The position numbers were made by a program, and so were the translations under genes. A stretch of DNA of 64,000 nt from JADJYF01 sp965278995 (GTDB lineage Bacteria; Pseudomonadota; Gammaproteobacteria; Ga0077536). The stretch is taken from positions 1,736,001-1,800,000 of the forward strand of contig OZ257136.1 of NCBI GenBank assembly GCA_965278995.1. The letters run 5' to 3'. This document shows, one piece after another, positions 34,127-42,511 of the stretch. Position 1 is the first letter of the stretch. Every line of letters begins with the position of its first letter. The notes below the pieces were generated by a model. That model was not told the origin of the DNA and did not search any database. It worked only from the letters and a program-made list of their open reading frames with translations.

Positions 34127-34951
34127 TCAGGGCGTGGGAACCCGTCGCAGCTTGCGCAGATCGCGGATCATCCGCCGGCCGAGCGGTGCGACGAGCCACG
34201 GCACCAGGCGCGACAGCCACCATACGAGGCGAGCGTAAGTGGGAAACACGATGACTGCCTGATTGCGACGCACGCCGTCGAGTATGCGTTCGGCTGCCGT
34301 CGCTGCCGGGACTTTCGGCAACGGGATCTGCTCGATCAGCTTTTCTTTCGGCACGTTTACCGCAACGCTCGCCGAGAAGATGTTGGTGTCGATGAAACCG
34401 GGGCAGACCACGCTGACGCGCACACCGAGGTCTTCACCTTCGGTGCGCAACGACAATGACAAGCCGACGACCGCATGTTTGGTCGCGCAGTACGGGGCGT
34501 TGGTCGGGAACGCCGTCAGGCCGGCAAGCGAGGCGATATTGACGATATGGCCCGAGCCTTGCGCGGCCATGACGCGATAGGCGGCGTCGGTGCCATGCAC
34601 AACGCCCATCAGGTTCACTTCGACAATCCGGCGCCAGTGCGCCACGTCGAGATCGCGCGCATCGCCACTGACCGCTTTACCGGCGTTGTTGAACATGTAG
34701 TCGAGGCGCCCGTGACGGTTCACGGTGGCGGCCACCACCGCAGCAACGGCGTCAGCGTCAGTGACGTCCACGACGCAGGCCTCGGCTTGGCCTCCGTTTG
34801 CCACCAGGCGTGCGCTGGCGGCTTCGACACCGGGGCCATCGATATCCGTCAGGACGACACGCCCGCCGCCGGCACTCAAGGCCGCTGCGAGCGCGTGACC
34901 GATACCCGATGCCGCGCCAGTGACGATCGCCACTTTCCCCTGGTATTGCAT
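34127..34951 (-). CDS. short-chain dehydrogenase/reductase (SDR) family
   Basis: This 274-residue classical SDR has the cofactor motif VTGAASGIGHALA, the acidic residue DIDGPG that favours NAD(H), the structural NNAG, and the active-site Ser (NIASLAG), Tyr and Lys (YCATKHAV). A hydrophobic and basic C-terminal segment (LVWWLSRLVPWLVAPLGRRM) may bind the membrane. It should oxidise or reduce an alcohol/ketone pair. Placed upstream of a MaoC pair, it could act on hydroxyacyl, steroid or terpenoid substrates, but the true substrate cannot be read from the sequence. It is divergent from the esterase gene. Confidence 0.9.
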   Translation of the reverse strand: MQYQGKVAIVTGAASGIGHALAAALSAGGGRVVLTDIDGPGVEAASARLVANGGQAEACVVDVTDADAVAAVVAATVNRHGRLDYMFNNAGKAVSGDARDLDVAHWRRIVEVNLMGVVHGTDAAYRVMAAQGSGHIVNIASLAGLTAFPTNAPYCATKHAVVGLSLSLRTEGEDLGVRVSVVCPGFIDTNIFSASVAVNVPKEKLIEQIPLPKVPAATAAERILDGVRRNQAVIVFPTYARLVWWLSRLVPWLVAPLGRRMIRDLRKLRRVPTP

Positions 34952-35048
34952 GCCCGCGCTCCCACTGCTGGTCCGCCCCCGCGGTCGAGGCTTATGATGA
35001 TACTCCGCCGCGTGACCGGAACGCTGCGCTCAGCACGGAATCGCCTTC

Positions 35049-35720
35049 ATGAATGCATCGTCCAACCTGCTGCCCTGCGTCGAAGTGGAACCCGCTGGCG
35101 TAGCCAACGCCGCCATCATCTGGCTGCACGGGCTGGGTGCTGACGGCAATGATTTCGTGCCCGTAGTGCCGGGTCTGGGACTGTCCGCCGCTGTGCGCGC
35201 GCGCTTCGTCTTTCCTCACGCGCCCGCCATACCGGTGACCATTAACCAGGGTCATGTGATGCCGGCGTGGTACGACATTCTGGAAATGAATCTCGACCGC
35301 AAAGTCGACCAGGGTCAACTGCGCGCCTCGGCCGACGCTGTCGGTCGCCTCATTGCGCGCGAACAGGCGCGCGGCATCGCGAGTCAGCGTATCGTCGTCG
35401 CCGGCTTTTCGCAGGGCGGCGCAGTGGCATTCGAACTCGCGTTGAGCTATCCCGCGCCGCTGGCCGGTCTGATTGCGCTCTCGACCTATTTCGCGACCCA
35501 GGATACCGTCCAGGCGAATCCAGCCAATTGCGACCTGCCGATACTGATCTGCCATGGCAAGCACGATGGGATGGTTCCCGAACGCATGGGGCAGGCCAGC
35601 TATCGCCGCCTGGCCGAGATGGGCTACGCCGTCGATTACCGGACCTATCCCGTCGAACATGGCGTCGACCTCGATGAGATCCACGACATCGGCGCCTGGT
35701 TGAACGCCCGCCTGGGTTGA
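35049..35720 (+). CDS. alpha/beta-hydrolase, phospholipase/carboxylesterase family
   Basis: This 223-residue serine hydrolase resembles the cytosolic carboxylesterases related to acyl-protein thioesterases. It has IIWLHGLGADGNDFVPVVP near residue 18, the nucleophile serine in VAGFSQGGAVAFEL, the aspartate in ICHGKHDGMVP and the histidine in EHGVDLDEI. The length is typical. It hydrolyses short esters or thioesters and has no signal peptide. A TATGAT sequence (34992-34997) in the gap to the SDR gene may be a -10 element, but no clear -35 is visible. Confidence 0.92.
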   Translation: MNASSNLLPCVEVEPAGVANAAIIWLHGLGADGNDFVPVVPGLGLSAAVRARFVFPHAPAIPVTINQGHVMPAWYDILEMNLDRKVDQGQLRASADAVGRLIAREQARGIASQRIVVAGFSQGGAVAFELALSYPAPLAGLIALSTYFATQDTVQANPANCDLPILICHGKHDGMVPERMGQASYRRLAEMGYAVDYRTYPVEHGVDLDEIHDIGAWLNARLG

Positions 35721-35842
35721 CCGGCTGCGCTACGAGCCGCACTTATCGAAACTATCGCCAGGCTCTCGTTTACAGCTATCGCTTGAACTCATTAAGCTGC
35801 CCACGCTGGTGGCATTCATACATTCTGGGGGAGGAAGAAAAC

Positions 35843-36918
35843 ATGGAATTCGGATTCGTTTTCATGGGCGACGTGAATATCCACGGCGACGTCAAATATG
35901 CCGAGGATCACGGCTTCTCACATGCCTGGCTGTACGACAGCCAGATGCTCGGCAGCGAAGTCTATGCCGCACTGGCGCTGTGCGCCGATCGCACGACGCG
36001 CATCAAGCTCGGACCGGGCGTGACCAATCCCGCCTCACGCATCGCTCCGCTGTCGGCTTGCGGCATGGCGACCATCAACGCACTGGCGCCAGGTCGCGCA
36101 ATCATGGGTATCGGCACTGGCAACACTACGCGACGGACGTTGGGTATGCCGGCGGCCAAAGTCTCCGAACTCGAGGAACACGTGCGCGTCTGCCGCGACC
36201 TGTTCGACGGCAAAGTCACCGACTACAGCGAAGGCTCCCGCCATCGCAAGATCAAATTTCTGAATCCGACGCTCGGCTTCATCAATGTTCACGATCGTAT
36301 TCCGATCTACATCTCGGCGAGCGGCCCGAAAGTCGCGCAACTTGCCGGCAAGGTCGCTGATGGCGTGATTCTGTTCGGTGCCGTGCATCCCGAGTTGGTT
36401 AAATGGATGATTGACAATGTTCGCCAGGGTGCCGAGGCGGCTGGACGCAATCCGGACGACGTCTACGTGCTTTCGATGACGGCGTTCTATCTGACGGAAT
36501 CCGACGAACAGATTGAGACCCGCACGGTGCGCGAAGCCGTCGGCCCGATGGTGGCATCGAGCAGTAACATCTTCGCGCTCTCCTGCCACAAAGATCCGAC
36601 TGCCATCCCCGGGTCGCTCCGCGACGAACTGATGGCGTTCTCTGGCGTCTATCGTGAACCGGATGCGCCGATCGAGACCCGTCACCTGAAGCTTTACGAA
36701 GGTTATCTGCAGCATCTCAAGGACGAACACGAAGCGCTGATGACGAAGAAGATCATCCAGGCAACGACGTTAACCGGGACAAAAAGGAAGTGCTCGGCAT
36801 GATCGAGGCGATGCGCGATGCCGGCGTTGACCAGGTCGCGATTCAACCGATACGCGCCACCCGCGAAGTCGTCGATCAGGTCGCCCGGGAAATCATGCCG
36901 CACTTCGCGAAAGGCTGA
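35843..36918 (+). CDS. LLM class flavin-dependent oxidoreductase with a C-terminal frameshift
   Basis: This luciferase-like monooxygenase (TIM-barrel flavin or F420 enzyme) starts MEFGFVFMGDVNIHGDVKY at 35843, with GGGGGAGGAAG just upstream. The family blocks RTTRIKLGPGVTNPASR, INALAPGRAIMGIGTGNTTR and IPIYISASGPKVAQLAGKVADG are all there. The frame ends early at 36802 after GTKRKCSA. In the adjacent frame the expected family C-terminus follows directly (EVLGMIEAMRDAGVDQVAIQ, ending in HFAKG at 36918). The switch lies at a run of five A bases near 36781-36786, and one more A would restore the frame. It could be a sequencing error, a recent mutation or -1 ribosomal slippage. The unframed protein would lose about 40 residues. 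Substrate unknown. Confidence 0.8.
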
Positions 36919-36970
36919 ATAACGCGCTCCCGCCTGAAAAGCGATCGCTGATTCTTCTGCACGGCACAGG

Positions 36971-37080
36971 TCGCGGAGTGGGGAGCGCGCTTCAGGACCG
37001 TGAAAATACAAGGATGTATTTTCCCGAGCTTACATGGATGTACTTGTAGCGTGTCCTGAAGCGCGCTCCCCGCTTCGCGG
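36971..37080. repeat. inverted-repeat element with two GGA-loop hairpins
   Basis: A perfect 19-bp arm (36980-36998) pairs with 37053-37071, and with G-U pairs the stem extends to about 28 bp (36971-37080). The enclosed 54 bases hold a second, perfect hairpin: GAAAATAC (37002-37009), loop AAGGAT, GTATTTTC (37016-37023). A further weak stem lies around the loop ATGGAT (37034-37039). ATACAAGGATGT matches the CsrA/RsmA SELEX consensus RUACARGGAUGU. The element fills the gap between the LLM gene and ogt. It looks like a small mobile-type intergenic repeat or a structured RNA that binds CsrA. Confidence 0.7.
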
Positions 37081-37121
37081 CCGACCATGGCCACCGATAT
37101 ATTGGAATCAGCAATCGCTCT

Positions 37122-37658
37122 TCAAGCGGGAGCGCCTTCATGGGCTAACAGCCAGCGTTTGCGCTGCAGGCCGCCGGCGTAGCCGGTGAGCGCGGCGTCG
37201 CTGCTGATGAGGCGATGGCAGGGTACGACGATCGCAACGGGATTTGCACCGCAAGCCGAGCCCACGGCGCGACCGGCGCGTGCCTGACCCAGACGCGCTG
37301 CCATCAAGGTGTAACTGAGGGTGCGTCCGGGGGGGATCGCGCGCAGTGCGCCCCATAGTTTGCGCTGAAATGCCGTGCCGCCAGTCATCACCGGAATCGC
37401 GTCGAGTGCGGATAACTCACCGGCGAAATAGGCGGTCAGCGCCGCCTTGATCGTTTCCGGCATCGCTTGTTCGCCGTGCTCGAAACCTCGCCCTTCATCC
37501 CCGTAGTGAAGTCGCAACAAACGATGCATGCGTTCCTCGCAGTCAACCCAGTCGAGCGCGCGAAGCCGGCCCTGCGTATCGCACACGGCAAACATTTCGC
37601 CAAGGGGCGTGGTGAGGCGATCAAACAGGAGAACTTCGAGCGGCGATGGCTGAGGCAT
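37122..37658 (-). CDS. ogt: methylated-DNA--[protein]-cysteine S-methyltransferase
   Basis: The 178-residue suicide enzyme repairs O6-alkylguanine by moving the alkyl group to its own cysteine. The active site is VVPCHRLISSDAALTGYAGG, preceded by the helix-turn-helix part (TLSYTLMAARLGQARAGRAV) that inserts into the minor groove. Size and lack of an AraC-like domain match Ogt rather than Ada. I chose the ATG at 37658 (MPQPSPLEVLLFDRL), with AAGGAAT six bases upstream, over an in-frame start 102 bases further up. Confidence 0.93.
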   Translation of the reverse strand: MPQPSPLEVLLFDRLTTPLGEMFAVCDTQGRLRALDWVDCEERMHRLLRLHYGDEGRGFEHGEQAMPETIKAALTAYFAGELSALDAIPVMTGGTAFQRKLWGALRAIPPGRTLSYTLMAARLGQARAGRAVGSACGANPVAIVVPCHRLISSDAALTGYAGGLQRKRWLLAHEGAPA

Positions 37659-37923
37659 GGACTTATTCCTTGGCGGTGCGCTGCCGCACGGACTGAGGCG
37701 AAGCGCTGGCGACGTCCGGCGCGGCGACTGCTGGGCTTCGCTCGCGTCGGCCGGACGCAATAGACAATACTATCGCCATGCGCGACAGAAACCTCGTGTT
37801 AATTGCTGAGACGGCGCCAGAGCGGTTCTAGCGGGCAGGTCTGACCGCCCGCTCCAGGTCACGCTAGACGAAGCGGTCTACTACGACAGATTAGCCGGTC
37901 ACTCGTTTGCTGAGCACAATCGC

Positions 37924-38454
37924 TCAGGCCGCAATGTCGATCCGACGGCTTTCGCGTAGTGGAGGCGCGGTCGGACCATAAACCTCGGTTATCCAGCCGG
38001 CACGACGCCTGCCGATAGGGCCGTGGTGTTCACGCGAGACGACAGCGGCATTGGCCTGCGGATGCTCGTCAATCTCGATTTGACGACTTGCTGCAACCAT
38101 CCAGCCACCGCGAGCCTCGTAGTGACGCGGGCGCGAGATGCCGCCCGCAGCGGGCGCCGCTGCGTCGGATTCGTTGCCAAATGATTTGACGGCGAGCGCG
38201 ACTGCCGCGAGACCCGCACCTATCGGCCCGCCGAACAGCGCACCGCCAGCGACGCGGATTGCCGGGTCGAGGATATCGCCGCTCATACGCCGATAAAGAT
38301 TGCCGACCAGAGGAATGTGCTGCAGTGGGTTAACGAGGTCGAGCACGTCGCGAAAAGTCAGACCATCGTCGCCGAACATGCCCGAGATCCCAGCTGCGAC
38401 TTTGCTGGTAACCGACTGAATGGCGGCGACGACGGGATTCGATGAGATGGCCAA
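37924..38454 (-). CDS. conserved hypothetical protein with glycine-zipper segment
   Basis: The 176-residue product has a conserved-looking N-terminal part, LTFRDVLDLVNPLQHIPLVG near residue 32, followed by RVAGGALFGGPIGAGLAAVA (residues 67-87), a glycine-zipper type hydrophobic stretch that could lie in a membrane. The C-terminal half is polar and low in complexity (PRHYEARGGW, GPIGRRRAGW). I recall similar NPLQHIP proteins in Proteobacteria with no known function. It starts with TTG; GAGGA lies about nine bases before it, which supports that start. Flanking gaps of 265 and 274 bases carry no other gene. Confidence 0.65.
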   Translation of the reverse strand: MAISSNPVVAAIQSVTSKVAAGISGMFGDDGLTFRDVLDLVNPLQHIPLVGNLYRRMSGDILDPAIRVAGGALFGGPIGAGLAAVALAVKSFGNESDAAAPAAGGISRPRHYEARGGWMVAASRQIEIDEHPQANAAVVSREHHGPIGRRRAGWITEVYGPTAPPLRESRRIDIAA

Positions 38455-38517
38455 GCGGGAACGTCCTCGTCAACGGCAGACAGTGCACCGATCAGAGCAA
38501 TTCCTGTGCCTGATGAT

Positions 38518-38572
38518 GGGGTGCTCGGCGAGCATGGATGTGCGACCCATAACCGGCCGTGCCGGGCACCCC
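38518..38572. repeat. inverted repeat with an ATGGATG loop
   Basis: GGGGTGCTCGGC (38518-38529) pairs with GCCGGGCACCCC (38561-38572) through 11 Watson-Crick pairs and one G-U. The enclosed bases include GCATGGATGTGC, which can form a small stem showing GGAT in the loop. The plan recalls the larger element at 36971-37080. It lies in the gap between the divergent genes at 37924-38454 and 38729-39193. Confidence 0.45.
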
Positions 38573-38728
38573 GGCATCGTCCGCACGCGGCAACACTTTG
38601 CCGTATACCGGCCGGTGTTCGCCGCGTGGCCAACAACGTGCAGGACATCGCTGCTTGCGGCTTGCCTGTCGCGAGTGCCACGATGCCGTAACCACGACAA
38701 CGCGAGAGCACCTCGCAGGAGTCAGCCC

Positions 38729-39193
38729 ATGCACGCACTTCTCCTCGCCTTTGCGATTACCGGCGCACTCAACTTCACGCCCGACGGCCTGCCTGTCGCG
38801 CCGACTAATCTCGCGCCCGGTGCACAAACGGTCGATCTGCGCGAACCGCTGGTTGCGCGAACACGCGGCGCACGACTGGTGCTGCTGATGCGCAGTAGCG
38901 CAGTGACTCAGACACCGGGTGACGCCAGCCGCGGCGCGTTCGAGGCGGCGCTGCCACGAGGTTCGGTTACCGCCCATTTGCGCGACGCCAGCGGGCACGA
39001 ACTGATACTCGAACACACCGGGTATACCTATCACCGTGGTTACGCCGGCCTGCTCCTGACCAGCGCAGCGGCCCCGCACAACGAACGCTACGACGCGCTG
39101 GAAATCGACAGCCAGGTGGCTCTACCGAACGTGCGCTTCATCTGGCTCGATCGTGGCGCGCGGCAATTGCAGGATCTGCGTCAACTGCCTTAA
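38729..39193 (+). CDS. hypothetical protein, possibly exported
   Basis: I do not recognise this 154-residue protein. A short hydrophobic start (MHALLLAFAITGALNFTPDG) could be a signal peptide lacking the usual positive charge. The rest is soluble, with a beta-rich pattern (RGARLVLLMRSSAVTQTPG, GYTYHRGYAGLLLTS, YDALEIDSQVALPNVRFIWL). AGGAG lies seven bases before the ATG at 38729. The frame remains open upstream of that ATG, but without a better start. It is followed after 33 bases by the cupin gene on the same strand, so the two may be cotranscribed. Confidence 0.65.
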   Translation: MHALLLAFAITGALNFTPDGLPVAPTNLAPGAQTVDLREPLVARTRGARLVLLMRSSAVTQTPGDASRGAFEAALPRGSVTAHLRDASGHELILEHTGYTYHRGYAGLLLTSAAAPHNERYDALEIDSQVALPNVRFIWLDRGARQLQDLRQLP

Positions 39194-39226
39194 GACCTTT
39201 ACGCATCGACAACCAGGGAGCGCGCC

Positions 39227-39799
39227 ATGTCGACTTTCCGCCGCGTCATCACCGGCCACCGTGCCGACGGCAAATCCATCGTTGCCAGCGACCGTCCAGT
39301 CAGCGGCATCGCCGTTCCCGGCATGCCGGGAGTCGAGCTGACCACACTCTGGGGTGCAGATAACACGCTGCGCTTCCCCGATGATGGCGCACAGCCTGCA
39401 TTCCACAGCTGGTTCGCTCCGCCCGGCGGTTTCCGCTTCATAGAATTCATCATCGGCCCGGAAGGTGCACCGTTTCCTGCCAGCGAAGATGCCAGCGAAG
39501 ATGCCAGCGCCGATGCCGCCGCCGTCGAGCGACTCTTTCCCGGCCTCGCCTCGACCATGGACCCGGACGTCCCCGGCATGCACCGCTCCGCCACCATCGA
39601 CCTGCTCTACGTGGTCAGCGGCCGCTGCGTCCTCGAACTCGACGACGGCTCGACCACCACCCTGAACGCTGGCGACGTCGGCGTGCAAAGCGGCACCATG
39701 CACGCCTGGCACAACCCGTGGAACGAACCGTGCCGGATCCTGGGGGTGATTATCGGGGCAGAGATGAAAGAGCTCGCGCTACGTGCTACGCCTCGATGA
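39227..39799 (+). CDS. cupin-domain protein
   Basis: This 190-residue protein has one conserved cupin barrel at the C-terminus (about residues 125-180): STIDLLYVVSGRCVLELDDG-like metal-site strand, LNAGDVGVQSGTMHAWHNPW and CRILGVIIGAE. The His and Glu positions of the first motif are weak, so a metal enzyme is not assured. The N-terminal half also looks beta-rich. Two exact 12-base repeats and a third diverged one (39479-39514) encode ASEDASEDASAD in the linker. Relatives have been noted near oxidative degradation enzymes, but the substrate is unknown. Its last 14 bases overlap the convergent VOC gene. Confidence 0.8.
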   Translation: MSTFRRVITGHRADGKSIVASDRPVSGIAVPGMPGVELTTLWGADNTLRFPDDGAQPAFHSWFAPPGGFRFIEFIIGPEGAPFPASEDASEDASADAAAVERLFPGLASTMDPDVPGMHRSATIDLLYVVSGRCVLELDDGSTTTLNAGDVGVQSGTMHAWHNPWNEPCRILGVIIGAEMKELALRATPR

Positions 39800-40292
39800 C
39801 ATCCAGCGCGTCACCAGCGAACTGTGCATACTCGATCACAGTGCCGTCGGGATCCCTGACGCACAGGAATTTCGCTTCGACGCCGGAGGGGCGAACACCT
39901 TTGGCGGTTTCGTAGGGCGATACCGGGCCGACGAATTCGACTCCCTTACCGGCCAGATAGGTGGCGACGCTGTCGATGTCGGCGACTTCGAAACACAACC
40001 GGACGATGCCGACATTATCCAGCGCCTTGTAGGCTTCACCTGCGGTCGGCCGATCGAGAAACTGGATGATGTCGAGAAACGGTACCGGGTTATCGCCGGG
40101 AATTTTCATGAAGACAGCGCGGAATCGACGATTAATGTCCAGTCCGAGCCCCTGCCAGACGCCCGCGCCTTCCTCGAAAATCTGATCGGCGAATTTTTCG
40201 AACCCCAGCATTTCATAAAACGGAACGGTTCGTTCCATGTCACGCACGCAGATGTTCGCGTGGACCATCCGACGGATCTGAACGGCTTTCAT
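39786..40292 (-). CDS. VOC (glyoxalase) superfamily protein
   Basis: This 168-residue vicinal-oxygen-chelate protein shows MVHANICVRDMERTVPFYEM near residue 9, GIVRLCFEVADIDSVATYL near 94 and FLCVRDPDGTVIEYAQF near 142, giving likely His and Glu metal ligands. It may be an isomerase, epimerase or ring-cleaving dioxygenase; the substrate is unknown. AGGAGG lies six bases before the ATG. It stands alone on the reverse strand between the cupin and the macrodomain gene. It is distinct from the VOC protein at 32 kb, which is shorter and has a different C-terminus. Confidence 0.88.
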   Translation of the reverse strand: MKAVQIRRMVHANICVRDMERTVPFYEMLGFEKFADQIFEEGAGVWQGLGLDINRRFRAVFMKIPGDNPVPFLDIIQFLDRPTAGEAYKALDNVGIVRLCFEVADIDSVATYLAGKGVEFVGPVSPYETAKGVRPSGVEAKFLCVRDPDGTVIEYAQFAGDALDVIEA

Positions 40293-40428
40293 CGCTCGCC
40301 TCCTATGTCTGTGCTATGAAATCGATTCGCGTGCATTTTACTATTGCGGCGACCCGCAACAACAGGCACTCGGGCAGGACAGCGCGGCACGTGCGCGATT
40401 AAAGCCAAGTGAAAAGGTACGTCACGCA

Positions 40429-40938
40429 ATGGCCACTGTGCTTCGTGCGGTTCATGCTGATATCACCACACTCGCAGTCGACGCGATAGTCAACGCTGCA
40501 AATTCATCGCTGCTCGGGGGTGGCGGCGTCGATGGCGCCATCCATCTCGCGGCCGGACCTGAACTGCTGACCGAGTGCCGGTCACTGGGTGGTTGTGCGA
40601 CCGGTGACGCCAGAATTACTGCAGCGTATCGCCTGGCTGCGCGCTACGTCATCCATACGGTCGGCCCGGTCTGGTCTGGCGGCACCGGAAACGAACCGGC
40701 ACTCCTGGCGTCGTGCTATCGACGCTCGCTTGAGCTGGCGGCGACCAATGGCGTTCATACATTGGCATTTCCCGCCATCAGCACGGGCGTCTACGGATAT
40801 CCGAAACATGCGGCAGCCGCGATTGCTGTCGCCACGGTTCGCGCGTCGCTGGCGACGCTTGGCGCATTTGACGAAATCGTTTTCTGCTGCTTCTCGAACG
40901 AAGATCGATGCATCTACGAGAAGCTGCTCACTGCTTGA
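40429..40938 (+). CDS. macrodomain protein (O-acetyl-ADP-ribose deacetylase, YmdB-like)
   Basis: This single-domain macro protein of 169 residues binds ADP-ribose and probably removes the acetyl group from O-acetyl-ADP-ribose or ADP-ribose from proteins. Family motifs are VDAIVNAANSSLLGGGGVDG, with the catalytic Asn, ARYVIHTVGPVW, and FPAISTGVYGYPKHAAA. The length is typical of YmdB. A weak hairpin (GGCGT/ACGCC, 40957-40970) follows the gene. It is not linked to any sirtuin or ADP-ribosyltransferase here. Confidence 0.93.
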   Translation: MATVLRAVHADITTLAVDAIVNAANSSLLGGGGVDGAIHLAAGPELLTECRSLGGCATGDARITAAYRLAARYVIHTVGPVWSGGTGNEPALLASCYRRSLELAATNGVHTLAFPAISTGVYGYPKHAAAAIAVATVRASLATLGAFDEIVFCCFSNEDRCIYEKLLTA

Positions 40939-41165
40939 GCGTCGGACCGGATCTGAGGCGTCAAAACGCCGAACGGTTGAGTCGTTGAGTATTCGGGCCA
41001 GGCTGTGTAGTCTTGCCCACGGGTGCCTACGCTGCAGAATCCCGCAGAGACGTAGTCAGGTAATTCGTGCTGGTCGGGCCGCCGCACGACACAAGTGACA
41101 CCCATGATCCGTCTTTACGGCCCTTGGCAGCACGTTCTGCCTGCATTATCAGTCGGCCAGCCGTC

Positions 41166-42449
41166 ATGCTGACCGCCATCGTCGCCCTCTTCGTCGTCAC
41201 TTACGCGGCGATCGCACTCGAGCATCCGCTGAAGATCAACAAGTCAGCGTCGGCCTTGATCGGTGCCGGCCTGCTGTGGACTATCTACGCTGTAGCGACG
41301 GGCGATTCCGAGCGCGTCACAGAGCAACTCGGAGAATCGCTGCTCGGCACTGCCCAGATAGTGTTCTTCCTGATGGGCGCCATGACGATAGTCGAAGTCA
41401 TCGATGCGCATAATGGTTTTGAAATCATCACCCGGCGGATCGCAACGAACAGGCTTTCCTCGCTCATGTGGTTGGTGTGTATCGTCACGTTTTTTCTGAG
41501 TGCCATTCTCGACAATCTGACCACCACCATTGTCATGGTCTCGTTGGTCGGCAAACTCCTCGCGAAGCACGAGGATCGCCTGTTCTTTGCCGGCATGATT
41601 GTCATTGCTGCGAACTCAGGCGGCGCGTGGTCGCCTATCGGCGACGTCACGACCACGATGCTGTGGATTGGCGGTCAGATCACCACCATGGCCATTATCC
41701 AATCCGTGTTTCTTCCGTCCGTCGCAAGCCTGCTGGTGCCATTGGCGTGCACGGCTCATACCTTGCGCGGCCGCGAGGTGATTGCCCCAGATGCGACCAA
41801 GAGCGAAAGAAGCCTCGACACAACCGATTTTGAACGAAATCTGATGTTCTTCCTCGGCCTCGGCATTCTGATGGCCGTGCCGGCATTCAAGACCATGACG
41901 CATCTGCCGCCGTACATGGGCATCCTTTTTGGTCTGGGCATTCTGTGGCTGGTCGGCGATCTGGTCCACCGCCATAAGGAAGTCGACTCGAAACAGCACC
42001 TGACGCTGGTTCATGCGCTCAGCCGTATTGACCTCAGCTCAATTGTATTCTTCATCGGCATCCTGCTTGCCGTCGCCGTACTCGAACATACGCATATCCT
42101 GAATACGTTGGCGACGTGGCTGGATCATGTCGTGAAACGGCAGGACCTGATCGTTCTCATCATCGGCCTGGCCAGCGCAATCGTCGACAACGTACCGCTG
42201 GTTGCCGCGTCCATCGGCATGTACAGCTTGGTGGAATACCCTCCGGATCATTTCCTGTGGGAGTTTTTGGCCTATTGTGCCGGCACCGGTGGTTCGATTC
42301 TCATCATCGGCTCGGCCGCAGGCGTCGCTGCCATGGGTCTGGAGAAAATTCAATTCATCTGGTACCTGAAGAAGATCAGCGGCCTCGCGCTGATCGGCTA
42401 TCTCACCGGTGCCGGGACCTATCTGTTCCAATATCACGTGACGCATTGA
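41166..42449 (+). CDS. nhaD: NhaD-type Na+/H+ antiporter
   Basis: This 427-residue inner-membrane protein of the ion transporter superfamily has about 12 helices and resembles NhaD antiporters that expel sodium at alkaline pH. Hallmarks include GTAQIVFFLMGAMTIVEVID, FFLSAILDNLTTTIVMVSL, AANSGGAWSPIGDVTTTMLW, SAIVDNVPLVAASIGMY and the C-terminal GTGGSILIIGSAAGVAAMG. I start at the ATG at 41166 (MLTAIVALFVVTYAA); the frame is open upstream to 41067, but that part is hydrophilic and unlike the family. The 227-base gap upstream has no gene; I see no recognisable riboswitch there. Confidence 0.92.
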   Translation: MLTAIVALFVVTYAAIALEHPLKINKSASALIGAGLLWTIYAVATGDSERVTEQLGESLLGTAQIVFFLMGAMTIVEVIDAHNGFEIITRRIATNRLSSLMWLVCIVTFFLSAILDNLTTTIVMVSLVGKLLAKHEDRLFFAGMIVIAANSGGAWSPIGDVTTTMLWIGGQITTMAIIQSVFLPSVASLLVPLACTAHTLRGREVIAPDATKSERSLDTTDFERNLMFFLGLGILMAVPAFKTMTHLPPYMGILFGLGILWLVGDLVHRHKEVDSKQHLTLVHALSRIDLSSIVFFIGILLAVAVLEHTHILNTLATWLDHVVKRQDLIVLIIGLASAIVDNVPLVAASIGMYSLVEYPPDHFLWEFLAYCAGTGGSILIIGSAAGVAAMGLEKIQFIWYLKKISGLALIGYLTGAGTYLFQYHVTH

Positions 42450-42511
42450 CGTCCTGTTCTCACCTCTCACACGCGCCGATTCCGTATACTGTGTCTGCTC
42501 CCCGCGAGGCC

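Noticed and set aside
39479..39514. 12-base tandem repeats (three units) in the cupin gene considered as a phase-variable repeat.
   Set aside because: The unit is a multiple of three, has only two exact copies and one diverged copy, and changes in number would not shift the frame, so it is probably a simple linker expansion.
40939..41165. The 227-base leader of nhaD considered as a sodium- or pH-responsive riboswitch.
   Set aside because: I can see no conserved core or long stem resembling known classes; only a weak 5-bp hairpin at 40957-40970, which more likely belongs to the end of the macrodomain gene.
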